DNA of 64,000 bases. Origin: JANRKH01 sp964351245. GTDB taxonomy: Bacteria > Pseudomonadota > Alphaproteobacteria > Rickettsiales > Rickettsiaceae. Below, piece after piece: positions 1 to 8,465 of the stretch. The notes beneath the pieces are model-generated. The model was not told the DNA's origin. It searched no databases and saw only the letters and a list, made by a program, of their open reading frames with translations. Location of the stretch: positions 1 to 64,000 of the forward strand of contig CAYGNF010000002.1 in the NCBI GenBank assembly GCA_964351245.1, written 5' to 3'. Each line of letters begins with the position of its first letter. Position 1 is the first letter of the stretch. The position numbers were made by a program, and so were the translations under genes.

Positions 1-49
1 GTAGTTTATATTATAATTATATAAATTAATATAAGTATGGAAGGTATTT

Positions 50-934
50 ATGGCACAGAGTAATAAGGATCTGGAGAAAGTAGTAGGACCAGAAGTAGCA
101 AAAAGCCTTACAGAGCAAACTAATAATAATACCAAGAAAGTAAATACCCCTACGCCTCCGCCGACTGATCCGCCTCCTAAGCCACCAAGTAAGCCTCCTA
201 AGCCACATCAGCATCTTGAGATCGAGAATGTACGAGAAGATAAATACGAAGCTGCTTTGGGCTCTTTAAGAGAAGCGATCAAAGAGAAACCTGATAATAA
301 ATATATAAAAAGTTTATTGGATAAATTGCAGAAGGCATCAGAGGGAGATAACGATGAAGATACCAAAGAGTCAAGAGATGCATTAAGGAGTGTAATGCAA
401 CAGATAGACCACGCTGAGGAAAGAGACTGGAGACCTCCACCGCCTCCTGGACCCTCGCCAAACGAACAAAAAGCTGATGAGACGCCTCCACCGGTGCCAA
501 TCCTTGAAAAAATTAAGGAGTATTTTACTAATGCGTTCAATTTTATTAGGGAATTGGTATGGTTTGCCAAAAAGGATCCTGTGATGGACGAGTTTGTAAA
601 TGTCAAGCCGCATGCTGACGTAATACCCGACAAAGAGAAGCTTAATAAGATAAAAAACAACTTAAATGATCTTCTCAAACAAAAGAAAGATATAAAGACT
701 TTATCTAAATTTACAGAGGATAATAATGAGACTGATTATAATACGCTTTTAGAGAATTATAATGACTATTTGATAGCTGAGCTTAATCCTACAAAGCTTC
801 AGGAGCAGAACGTACAACAAAATGTTGTAGAAGAGCCTCAGAACAAGGAACAACAAGATGTTGTAGAGAGTCCGGCCTCTACTCCAGATACACCAAGAAA
901 CAGCACAAAAGTGCAAAAGAAGCAGAGGGGATAA
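50..934 (+). CDS. Proline-rich hypothetical protein, candidate secreted effector
   Basis: I do not recognise a family for this 294-residue protein. It has no signal peptide or membrane segment. Residues about 34-52 are a proline/lysine tract (PPPTDPPPKPPSKPP) and residues about 126-150 a second one (RPPPPPGPSPNEQ, then TPPPVP). The rest is charged and predicted helical. Near the C-terminus there is an imperfect repeat (QQNVVEEPQNK / QQDVVESPAS), and the last eight residues are basic (KVQKKQRG). The ATG at 50 has a GGAAGG ribosome site 5-10 bases upstream. Polyproline tracts that could bind SH3/WW/profilin domains, together with a basic tail, are common in type IV effectors of intracellular bacteria, so an effector role is a reasonable guess but only inference. 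No WH2 or other actin-nucleation motif is evident. Confidence 0.6.
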   Translation: MAQSNKDLEKVVGPEVAKSLTEQTNNNTKKVNTPTPPPTDPPPKPPSKPPKPHQHLEIENVREDKYEAALGSLREAIKEKPDNKYIKSLLDKLQKASEGDNDEDTKESRDALRSVMQQIDHAEERDWRPPPPPGPSPNEQKADETPPPVPILEKIKEYFTNAFNFIRELVWFAKKDPVMDEFVNVKPHADVIPDKEKLNKIKNNLNDLLKQKKDIKTLSKFTEDNNETDYNTLLENYNDYLIAELNPTKLQEQNVQQNVVEEPQNKEQQDVVESPASTPDTPRNSTKVQKKQRG

Positions 935-1142
935 TTTGATAGATTCATCTTCAGATTTAATATGACGCTCTAGCGCTTTTTGATGATATTTTGACAAAGC
1001 CGTAGTATTGTAAAGCGTGAAATGTGAAGTGCTTTTATACAACAGGATATAAGACTTGCTATCTATAAAAGAGTTCTAAATTTGCTAATGAAAAATTAAT
1101 TTGATATCCTCATTTAAGATAAATTATTATTGTAATTTTAGA

Positions 1143-1835
1143 ATGAGAAAAGTAATCAGCGCATCCTTCTTGACTATTTTGTTTTGCGGGTTAAATGCAC
1201 AAGCCGAAAATTCACAAGATATTTTTTTAAAATTTAGAGGGATATTTAGCGCAGTTAAAGGTGAGCAATCGGGTTTGCCCCAGCCATATACAACATATTC
1301 TAAATCAAAAGATGTGAGTGATAGAAAAAAATTATTCTCAAACTCTCTAGGCGCTGAAGTATCCTGCGGAGTATTTTGGAATGATTTTATAGCAACCGAA
1401 ATTACTTCTGGTGCTCATTATTATAGACAAAGAGCAACTGCGATACAAAATCTGCAAGCAAGTTATATGAATAATGCAGTATTAAAAAAGGCAAGAGACA
1501 TGATAGCAATTCCTTCATCTTTTGCCCTCCAGTACCATATAGCGCCATATGGAGCAATAAGGCCATATGTAGGAGGAGGCGTGCATTATACTTTTCTTAT
1601 GAGTAGATCAAGTAATTATCATATTGGTAATGCTACCGGGCCATTACTTCAAGCTGGGATGGATGTAGTGTTTAAAGATGATGCTTGTTTGAACTTTGAT
1701 ATCAAAAGCTATTATCTCAAATCTAAGATCAAGTATAATAAAAGTTTTATTGTGAATGAAGAAGGTCAGGATATTAAATCACGCATAAGACTAGATCCGA
1801 TATCTATAGGCATAGGTTTTGGCTTTAAATTGTAG
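1143..1835 (+). CDS. Outer-membrane beta-barrel protein (porin/opacity-like)
   Basis: A start at 1143 gives a clean signal peptide (MRKVISASFLTILFCGLNAQA, cleavage near residue 21); an upstream in-frame start at 1101 would bury it. The mature part alternates short amphipathic strands with polar loops, has the strand-like segment GAIRPYVGGGVHYTF in the middle, and ends in ISIGIGFGFKL, a typical last beta-strand of small 8-stranded barrels. The protein of about 230 residues resembles the opacity/Msp-type surface proteins of Rickettsiales. It lies alone between the proline-rich gene and a zinc-finger gene. Its function as a surface or adhesion porin is inferred from fold only. Confidence 0.7.
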   Translation: MRKVISASFLTILFCGLNAQAENSQDIFLKFRGIFSAVKGEQSGLPQPYTTYSKSKDVSDRKKLFSNSLGAEVSCGVFWNDFIATEITSGAHYYRQRATAIQNLQASYMNNAVLKKARDMIAIPSSFALQYHIAPYGAIRPYVGGGVHYTFLMSRSSNYHIGNATGPLLQAGMDVVFKDDACLNFDIKSYYLKSKIKYNKSFIVNEEGQDIKSRIRLDPISIGIGFGFKL

Positions 1836-1922
1836 AACATATTCTATACTCACTAGTGTTTCTAGGAGATATACTATTGATGTTTAGCGCCTATATTGCA
1901 TTTTGATGATATTTTTGTTTAC

Positions 1923-1950
1923 TTTGATAATATAGTTTTTTATTATCAAA
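1923..1950. repeat. Perfect 10-bp inverted repeat after the beta-barrel gene
   Basis: TTTGATAATA at 1923-1932 is followed, after 8 bases (TAGTTTTT), by its exact complement TATTATCAAA at 1941-1950. It lies between the beta-barrel gene and the zinc-finger gene. There is no G+C core and no T-run after the stem, so it is a poor intrinsic terminator; it could be an operator or a weak transcript-end hairpin. Confidence 0.4.
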
Positions 1951-1978
1951 AGCTGGTAAGATAAATAGACTCTAAAGG

Positions 1979-2143
1979 ATGCTAACATCAGAAACAGTGA
2001 GTACTCAAACGCAGGAAGTATATTGCTCTGGAGCTGAGTATCCTCTTGACCATCCCAAGATATATTTAGAGATAGATAAAAAAATAGGTCATATCATATG
2101 TCCTTATTGCTCTAAAAAATTTGTACTAGCAACATCCAAATGA
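1979..2143 (+). CDS. Small zinc-finger protein, NDUFS6-like (zf-CHCC)
   Basis: A 54-residue ORF starts at ATG 1979 and overlaps the next gene by an ATGA junction (2140-2143). It contains Cys16, His25, Cys41 and Cys44 in the spacing C-x8-H-x15-C-x2-C, with YPLDHPKIYLEI before the CPYC pair. This is the signature of the zf-CHCC family, whose eukaryotic member is the complex I subunit NDUFS6. In alphaproteobacteria these short proteins are widely conserved and regarded as the bacterial counterpart. The metal ligands are all present. A role in complex I assembly is inferred from the family, not from neighbours, since no nuo genes are nearby. Confidence 0.8.
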   Translation: MLTSETVSTQTQEVYCSGAEYPLDHPKIYLEIDKKIGHIICPYCSKKFVLATSK

Positions 2144-3390
2144 CAAGAAAATCATTTATCGTTGCTGCTATTTGTACTATTGTTCAATATTACGATTATC
2201 ATCTTTTTGGATTTTTTGCCGCAAGAGTGTCTAAGCATTTTTTTAGTCATGATGATGTTGCCGTACAGCTTATAAGAACCTATATGATAATGGCGATAGG
2301 AGTTATGGCAAAGCCTATTGGCGCTGTAGCATTAGGAAGAATAGGCGATATTTATGGAAGATTTGCCACTGTGATCATCAGTTTGTCTGGCACTGCAATC
2401 GCATCTTTTGTGATTAGTATATCCCCTGGTTACGAAAGGATAGGAATAGCCGCTGCTGTAATATTACTTTGCTGTAGAATGTGTATTGCCAGCCTTGTAT
2501 CCTCTGGCACAGATGGAATACGCATCTATATTTTTGAGAAAATCAGAGCAGATAAGCAATGTCTTGGCAATGGTATGGTGGTATTTTCAACTCAAATTGG
2601 GTCTTTGATAGCCTCGCTTTCTGCTTGGTTTTTTTCCCTGGAGTTTATGCCGAGCTATTCTTGGAGAATAGCGTTTTTACTTGGTTCATTTTTCGGATTC
2701 TGCGCAATTTTTCTAAGACTATATTCTAAAATACAGAATGATGACAATAATAAAGATGACCCAGAATATGATATATATAAGGATCAGAATATTTTTAAAA
2801 TCGCTATGCAGAATCGCGGTATCTTTATGACATCCGTTCTAACCGCGGGATGCATTGGCAGCACTTATCAGTTTATCATTATTTTCTTTGGCACTTATAA
2901 TTTTGAGCTACTGAGGCTTGTAGATCAGACCCGAATGCAATTATATACTAGCATAGGAGTAGTATTATACATGATTTTTGCTGTTGTTGGAAGCGCATTT
3001 GCAGATGTTTTTGGTAGAGTGCTAGTTGCAAATATTGCATCAATTATGCTATTACTTCTGACTCTTTTGTTTAGTATATTAATAGCTTACGATAGCTTCT
3101 CTTTGAGTCTATATTTTTTCGTCATAGTAGTATTGCCGTTTGTTACTATGCCAGCCCTTACTTTCATGAAGCAAGCAATCCCCAAAGTAATAAGATATAG
3201 ATTATTTAGCCTAGCTCATGCTTTTGGGTCTATTATTATCTCTGCACCTACTGCATATATATCAACATCCTTATACTACTACACAAAGCTGCCTTGGCTC
3301 CCTATAATGTATTTTATATGTACTATATTAGTACTATTTTTTTCCCTAAATAAGTTGACTAAGTTTACTAACATAAGCACTCAAAAATAA
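2140..3390 (+). CDS. MFS transporter, metabolite:H+ symporter (ProP-like)
   Basis: This 416-residue protein has about 12 hydrophobic segments. The N-terminal region (TIVQYYDYHLFGFFAA) and the loop GRIGDIYGR (about residues 67-75) match the MHS subfamily of the major facilitator superfamily, which includes ProP and other compatible-solute or organic-acid symporters. Rickettsiales genomes carry many ProP-like copies thought to import host metabolites. A short charged loop (NDDNNKDDPEYD) separates the two six-helix halves. The start codon overlaps the stop of the zinc-finger gene, so the two are probably co-translated. Substrate unknown. Confidence 0.85.
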   Translation: MTRKSFIVAAICTIVQYYDYHLFGFFAARVSKHFFSHDDVAVQLIRTYMIMAIGVMAKPIGAVALGRIGDIYGRFATVIISLSGTAIASFVISISPGYERIGIAAAVILLCCRMCIASLVSSGTDGIRIYIFEKIRADKQCLGNGMVVFSTQIGSLIASLSAWFFSLEFMPSYSWRIAFLLGSFFGFCAIFLRLYSKIQNDDNNKDDPEYDIYKDQNIFKIAMQNRGIFMTSVLTAGCIGSTYQFIIIFFGTYNFELLRLVDQTRMQLYTSIGVVLYMIFAVVGSAFADVFGRVLVANIASIMLLLLTLLFSILIAYDSFSLSLYFFVIVVLPFVTMPALTFMKQAIPKVIRYRLFSLAHAFGSIIISAPTAYISTSLYYYTKLPWLPIMYFICTILVLFFSLNKLTKFTNISTQK

Positions 3391-3448
3391 TCACCTCATT
3401 TCTTTATGAATATATAGTATAAAGATTTTATGGGATCATTGGGTATTT

Positions 3449-4627
3449 CTATAAATCAAGTAGTAGCCTTTCTGGATTTTCTACAGCTTCTTTTACTTTT
3501 ACAAGGAATGTTACAGCCTCTTTTCCATCTATCATTCTATGATCATATGATAGTGCAATATACATCATAGGCCTAATCTCAATTTTTCCATCAATTGCTA
3601 CAGGCCTTTCTATTGTTTTATGCATCCCAAGAATACCAGATTGTGGTGGATTAATGATAGGAGTAGACATTAGAGAGCCATATACTCCTCCATTGGTTAT
3701 TGAGAATGTTCCACCAGATAAATCTGCCATAGATAGCTTACCTTCTCTTGCTCTTTTGCCAAAATCAGAAATAGTTTTTTCAGTTTCTGCGAATGACATC
3801 AGATCAGCGTTCCGTATCACCGGCACTACAAGGCCTTGATCTGTACCCACGGCCACTCCTATATCATAGTGATTCTTGTATATTATTGTATCCCCATCAA
3901 TTTGGGCATTTACAGATGGTATTTCTTGTAAAGCCTTTGTAGCAGCTTTAATAAAGAAAGACATAAATCCTAGCTTAACTCCGTGCTTCTTCTCAAAGGC
4001 TTCTTTATATTTAGAACGCAATGTAATGACGTTGTGCATGTCAATTTCATTGAATGTTGTAAGTATTGCGGCAGTATTCTGTGAATCTTTCAATCTCTGA
4101 GCTATGGTTTTTCTAAGCCTAGACATCTTTACTCTTTCTTCTTGAGGTGCATTAGGTAATGCAGGGCTACTAGCAATACTTGTGGATGAAGCAGCTGTGA
4201 TGACATCTTCTTTGGTGATTCTACCAGCTTTGCCAGTACCGTGAATTAGAGAGGTATCTACACCCGACTCTGCCGCAATTTTTTGCGCTGAGGGAGCTAA
4301 AATGGGTGTATTTATGGGCTTATCTACATTAATAGCATTATTAGTAGAAGTCTCTGTTTTTTGCGTGAGAGTATCTGAGGGCTTAGCTGAGCCTATCGAT
4401 ACATGCCCTATTATATCTCCTACTTTAACTACTGCGCCATCTGCGTGCACCACATCTGAAAGAATTCCAGCTGCTGGAGCGTTAATCTCCAGAGTTACTT
4501 TTTCTGTTTCCAGCTCAAGTAATAGCTCATCTAATTTTAAGCTTTCTCCGGCTTTCTTGTGCCATTTTGCAATAGTTGCCTCTGATACTGATTCGCCTAA
4601 AGCTGGAACCACGATTTTTATAGTCAT
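3449..4627 (-). CDS. sucB: Dihydrolipoyllysine-residue succinyltransferase (E2 of 2-oxoglutarate dehydrogenase)
   Basis: This is the E2 core of the 2-oxoglutarate dehydrogenase complex, which transfers the succinyl group from lipoyl-lysine to CoA. At 392 residues it has the usual order: one lipoyl domain (1-76, lipoyl Lys43 in ELETEKV), a Ser/Thr/Pro-poor linker, the peripheral subunit-binding domain (about 110-143, [14 protein letters not shown]), and the acyltransferase domain (165-392) with catalytic His363 and Asp367 in SYDHRMIDG. It lies 12 bp downstream of sucA on the same strand with AGGAG before the ATG, so the two form an operon. It is complete. Its lipoylation would depend on LipB, also in this window. 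Confidence 0.96.
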   Translation of the reverse strand: MTIKIVVPALGESVSEATIAKWHKKAGESLKLDELLLELETEKVTLEINAPAAGILSDVVHADGAVVKVGDIIGHVSIGSAKPSDTLTQKTETSTNNAINVDKPINTPILAPSAQKIAAESGVDTSLIHGTGKAGRITKEDVITAASSTSIASSPALPNAPQEERVKMSRLRKTIAQRLKDSQNTAAILTTFNEIDMHNVITLRSKYKEAFEKKHGVKLGFMSFFIKAATKALQEIPSVNAQIDGDTIIYKNHYDIGVAVGTDQGLVVPVIRNADLMSFAETEKTISDFGKRAREGKLSMADLSGGTFSITNGGVYGSLMSTPIINPPQSGILGMHKTIERPVAIDGKIEIRPMMYIALSYDHRMIDGKEAVTFLVKVKEAVENPERLLLDL

Positions 4628-4639
4628 TTTATTCTCCTA

Positions 4640-7315
4640 CTAATTAAGTGCTTTACTTATGATTTCTTCTTGCTCCTTTGCGTGCATACTAGCATAGCCA
4701 GTAGCGGGTGACGCAGCCTCTTCTCTACTGATGCACACTAATTTTGGAGCTTTTATTAGGTGCGCAAATCGTGAGTAGATAAAATGCCAGGCCCCCATAT
4801 TCCAAGGCTCCTCTTGACACCATATTACTTCGTTCTTAGAGTTATATTTTTCAAGCTCACGGTTGAGAAGCTCAAGAGGAAATGGATATAATTGCTCTAT
4901 CCTGATTAATGCAACATCATTTTTATTGCTTTTTCTCCTAGCTTCTAATAAATCGTAATATATTTTCCCGGTACATAAGACTATTTTCTTGATAGATTTT
5001 GCATCTAAATCATCAGCGATGATCTCTTGAAAACTTGATCCGGTATCAATATCTTCTACCGAAGAGACTGCAAGACTATTCCGAAAAATTGATTTCGGAG
5101 ACATTACTATAAGAGGCTTTCTTATAGTGCTGAGTTGTTGCCGCTTTAGTAAATGAAAGATATTAGCTGGTGTTGTAGGATATGCTACTTGTATATTATC
5201 TTGAGCACAGAGTTGTAAATATCTTTCAAGTCTTGCGGAAGAATGTTCGGGGCCCTGACCCTCATAGCCATGAGGCAATAACATTACAATGCCAGAGCGT
5301 TGAAGCCATTTGGTTTCCATAGAAGAAATAAATTGATCCAAAATAATTTGAGCCCCGTTGGAAAAATCTCCGAATTGCGCTTCCCAAATTACTAATGATT
5401 TTGGATGAGACATAGAGTAACCTAGCTCAAAACCTAGTACAGCAAACTCAGATAGGTTACTATCGTACACTTCGTAAGTTACATCTGTATTTGTTTGAGA
5501 TAAAGGTATATATTTAGCACCAGTCTTCTGATCGTATAGAACTGAGTGTCTATGAGAAAATGTCCCCCTTCCTGCATCTTGACCCACGAGCCTTATAGAA
5601 CTTCCTTCATGAAGCAATGATGCAAATGCAAGTTGTTCTGCTGTGCTCCAATCTATTGTTTGATCCTTATTAAAATTTTTTGCTTTGGCATCAAATAATT
5701 TACGTAATTTGGGATTAATACTAAAATCTGCTGGGATACTTAAAAGATCTTCGAGTAATTTTTTCAACAGATCCTTGGGAACACATGTCTTGACATTATC
5801 CTTTGAATGGCCTAAGGCTTGATGCTGCAGTAAGTTTGACTTGTAGTCCTTCGCGCCCGAATATGCCTTCTCTAGCTTACTTGCAAAATCATTCTCAAAA
5901 GCTTGATATTTATTACTATCTGATACACCCTCTTTTTCAAGTTGATTTTGGTACAATATACCTGCGTGCTGTTTTGCTTTTATGATATTATACATTAGAG
6001 GTTGAGTATACATTGGCTCATCGCCTTCATTGTGGCCGTATTTCCGATAGCATATAATTTCAAGGACTGCATCTTTCTTGTATCTCATTCTATATTCAAT
6101 GAGTAATCTAGTCGCCCTTGATACTGCTTCTGCATCATCTCCATTAACATGAATAATAGGGGCGCCAATAATCTTTGCGACCTCAGTAGAATATCTGGAT
6201 GATTTATGTCCGTCATCAGGATTTGCTGTAAATCCAATCTGGTTATTGATAACTAAGTGAAAAATTCCCCCAACAGAGAAAGCATCAAGAGGAGACATTG
6301 CAAGCGATTCCGCAACTACTCCTTGACCGCAAAATGCGGCATCTCCATGCACAATGATAGTAATTGATTTAGCTCGCTCATAGTCTTTTTCTAGATCTTG
6401 AGTTGCTCTTGTTTTACCTGCTACTACTGGATTTACTGACTCTAAATGGGATGGGTTTGCAGCTAAGCTTATATGGATTGATTTGCCAGAACTGAGCGCT
6501 ATATCATTTGAGTATCCCATATGATACTTTACATCTCCACTTATCCCATGTGATGGCGGGATCGCGTATATACCCATAAATTCTCCAAGTAAAGCCTCAT
6601 AGGGTTTTCCAAGAATTTTTGCTAATACATTAAGTCTGCCTCTGTGAGCCATTCCAACTACTATAGTATTCACCCCAAAGTCACCTGCTGCACTTGTTGC
6701 TTCTTTGAGCGAAACTATGGATGTTTCTGCGCCTTCTACAGAAAATCTTTTGGCGCCAGGGAATTTTTTATGTATAAATTGCTCGAATCCAGCAGTTTCT
6801 ATCAGATCTTGGAGTATTGTTAATTTAGCATTGCTAGAAAGCTCTACGGAGTTTAATTCTTCGAATCTATTATAAAGCCATAATTTTTCTTCGTGATTTG
6901 ATATATGCTCAAATTCTACCCCGGTACTAGAAGTATATAGTAATAACTTCGGATCACTTGGGTCAATATTAAGCTCAGCAAGAGTTTTAGGTGTCTCAAT
7001 ATTGAGAGGATCTAATTTAGCCGCAAAATGGCCGTAATTTCTAAGAGAGGTAATATTGTAGCTAGCAGTATGATGAATTTGGGGAACCGCTTCAGTTGTA
7101 TATTGATCCGAGGAGGCCTCTTGTGGACTAGCTATAATATATTCATGGGGTTTGCTCCATGAAGCTATGGATTTTTCTGCCTGATTAGATTGAAAGAAGA
7201 TTCTCCATTCTTCTGAAACTGATGAAGGGTCTTGACAAAATTTTTCGTACATCTCTTCGAAAAAACTCGCATTTGATGCGTATAAGTAAGTGTTATTAAA
7301 AAAATTCTGTTCCAC
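4640..7315 (-). CDS. sucA: 2-oxoglutarate dehydrogenase E1 component
   Basis: This thiamine-diphosphate-dependent E1 decarboxylates 2-oxoglutarate and feeds SucB. It begins with the E2-binding N-terminal motif found in this family (NNTYLYASNASFFEEMYEKF), then has HRGRLNVL, the TPP/Mg motif GDAAFCGQGVVAES (about 330) and the C-terminal pyrimidine-binding half. I prefer the GTG at 7315 because AGGA lies six bases upstream; a GTG at 7342 would add nine residues without a good ribosome site. From 7315 the protein is 891 residues, normal for SucA. It is the first gene of sucAB, with a 120-bp spacer to kdsB upstream. Confidence 0.95.
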   Translation of the reverse strand: MEQNFFNNTYLYASNASFFEEMYEKFCQDPSSVSEEWRIFFQSNQAEKSIASWSKPHEYIIASPQEASSDQYTTEAVPQIHHTASYNITSLRNYGHFAAKLDPLNIETPKTLAELNIDPSDPKLLLYTSSTGVEFEHISNHEEKLWLYNRFEELNSVELSSNAKLTILQDLIETAGFEQFIHKKFPGAKRFSVEGAETSIVSLKEATSAAGDFGVNTIVVGMAHRGRLNVLAKILGKPYEALLGEFMGIYAIPPSHGISGDVKYHMGYSNDIALSSGKSIHISLAANPSHLESVNPVVAGKTRATQDLEKDYERAKSITIIVHGDAAFCGQGVVAESLAMSPLDAFSVGGIFHLVINNQIGFTANPDDGHKSSRYSTEVAKIIGAPIIHVNGDDAEAVSRATRLLIEYRMRYKKDAVLEIICYRKYGHNEGDEPMYTQPLMYNIIKAKQHAGILYQNQLEKEGVSDSNKYQAFENDFASKLEKAYSGAKDYKSNLLQHQALGHSKDNVKTCVPKDLLKKLLEDLLSIPADFSINPKLRKLFDAKAKNFNKDQTIDWSTAEQLAFASLLHEGSSIRLVGQDAGRGTFSHRHSVLYDQKTGAKYIPLSQTNTDVTYEVYDSNLSEFAVLGFELGYSMSHPKSLVIWEAQFGDFSNGAQIILDQFISSMETKWLQRSGIVMLLPHGYEGQGPEHSSARLERYLQLCAQDNIQVAYPTTPANIFHLLKRQQLSTIRKPLIVMSPKSIFRNSLAVSSVEDIDTGSSFQEIIADDLDAKSIKKIVLCTGKIYYDLLEARRKSNKNDVALIRIEQLYPFPLELLNRELEKYNSKNEVIWCQEEPWNMGAWHFIYSRFAHLIKAPKLVCISREEAASPATGYASMHAKEQEEIISKALN

Positions 7316-7462
7316 AAAGGTTCCTAAAAAATAATGTAGCACTATTATATAGCTATATCATATTACATAAGCTATATCTTTGGAAGAAAAATCAGCCTCA
7401 ATATTACTGGCAAAATCAACTACTTGATAATTTTGATGCATACCTAGCATATACCCAGAGTA

Positions 7463-8230
7463 CTATATTATTCTAGGGCCATTAGATTTGAAGTAAGCCT
7501 CATAATGATTACGGGCTTTTTCTAAATCATCTTTTGTATCTACTGAAATCGGTATTTCATCTGCCATGCATACTTCTATTGACATGCCATTTTCCAGAGC
7601 TCTGAGTTGCTCTAATTTTTCTTGTATTTCTAATGTAGATTGCCCTAGATGTACGAATTTTTCAAGACTTGTCGCATTAAACCCGTATATTCCAAGATGA
7701 TATAGGAATGAATCTGCGCTATAAGGAATTTGGGCTCTAGAGAAATACATTGCGTAGTTTCTATTATCTACTACAAGTTTAACGTTACTTGGCTCTTTGG
7801 CTACCCCGTAATCTACCTGCACAGCAGCAGTAACAATATCGGCCTTTGTATTCCATAAAGTACTCAGAAAATTATTAATAGTAGATGGATTGATAAATGG
7901 CATATCGCCTTGTATGTTAACAATATATTGGAATTTTTCGTGATCTAGTATCTTTTTCCATGCGCTATATACCCTATCAGTTCCTGAAGCAATATTTGAA
8001 TCAGTCATGATAGTTTTAATCCCTATTTTTTCTAATTTATTGCTAATTTCAACATTATCTACCGCAACATAAAGATAATCTATGCCTATCTTTTGGATAT
8101 TAAGCGCCACATGCTCAATCATTGTTTTATCACCTATCATCGCTAAAGGCTTATTAGCCAGGCGTGTTGAACCTAAGCGCGCCGGGACAATTACCAGTGT
8201 TTGTTTGATGCTAGGGATGCGTTTTTGCAT
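7463..8230 (-). CDS. kdsB: 3-deoxy-manno-octulosonate cytidylyltransferase
   Basis: KdsB activates Kdo as CMP-Kdo for transfer to lipid A. The protein has 255 residues. The nucleotide-binding N-terminus VPARLGSTRLANKPL (about 15-29), NIQGDMPFI (about 105-113) and the C-terminal SVDTKDDLEKA are characteristic of the family. The length is normal and no key segment is missing. It lies upstream of sucA on the same strand but 120 bp away. Presence of kdsB implies an LPS inner core, which separates this organism from Anaplasma and Ehrlichia, and agrees with the O-antigen ligase at 15.2 kb. Confidence 0.94.
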   Translation of the reverse strand: MQKRIPSIKQTLVIVPARLGSTRLANKPLAMIGDKTMIEHVALNIQKIGIDYLYVAVDNVEISNKLEKIGIKTIMTDSNIASGTDRVYSAWKKILDHEKFQYIVNIQGDMPFINPSTINNFLSTLWNTKADIVTAAVQVDYGVAKEPSNVKLVVDNRNYAMYFSRAQIPYSADSFLYHLGIYGFNATSLEKFVHLGQSTLEIQEKLEQLRALENGMSIEVCMADEIPISVDTKDDLEKARNHYEAYFKSNGPRII

Positions 8231-8382
8231 ATAAAGAGAATGTTAAACTTATCAAAAGAATTATCGCATATTATATATGAAGCCTCTGGTCGAGTCATCT
8301 ATATATTTATATTTAATTAGAAGAATGAGGATATTATAAAAAGGAGGATCAGATTAAATTCTATCAAGCTAAGAATTTATGG

Positions 8383-8431
8383 GCCCCGCTCTAAGGCTTT
8401 CTACTTTGAAAAAGCCTTAATTAAGCGGAGC
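8383..8431 (-). terminator. Two-tier hairpin after the P44/Msp-type gene
   Basis: Outer arms GCCCCGCT (8383-8390) and AGCGGAGC (8424-8431) pair at 7 of 8 positions. Inner arms AAGGCTTT (8393-8400) and AAAGCCTT (8411-8418) pair perfectly. It is by far the most G+C-rich stem nearby and lies 35 bp after the stop codon of the outer-membrane protein gene on the minus strand. There is no clear T-run, so it may be a transcript-stabilising 3' hairpin rather than an efficient intrinsic terminator. Confidence 0.45.
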
Positions 8432-8465
8432 AGAGTAATTTATTCAAGTATAATGAATGAATAAA

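Noticed and set aside
208..678. Minus-strand ORF of 156 codons inside the proline-rich gene
   Set aside because: It is antisense to a well-supported ORF, begins without a ribosome site, and its Gly/Ser composition is simply the complement of proline codons.
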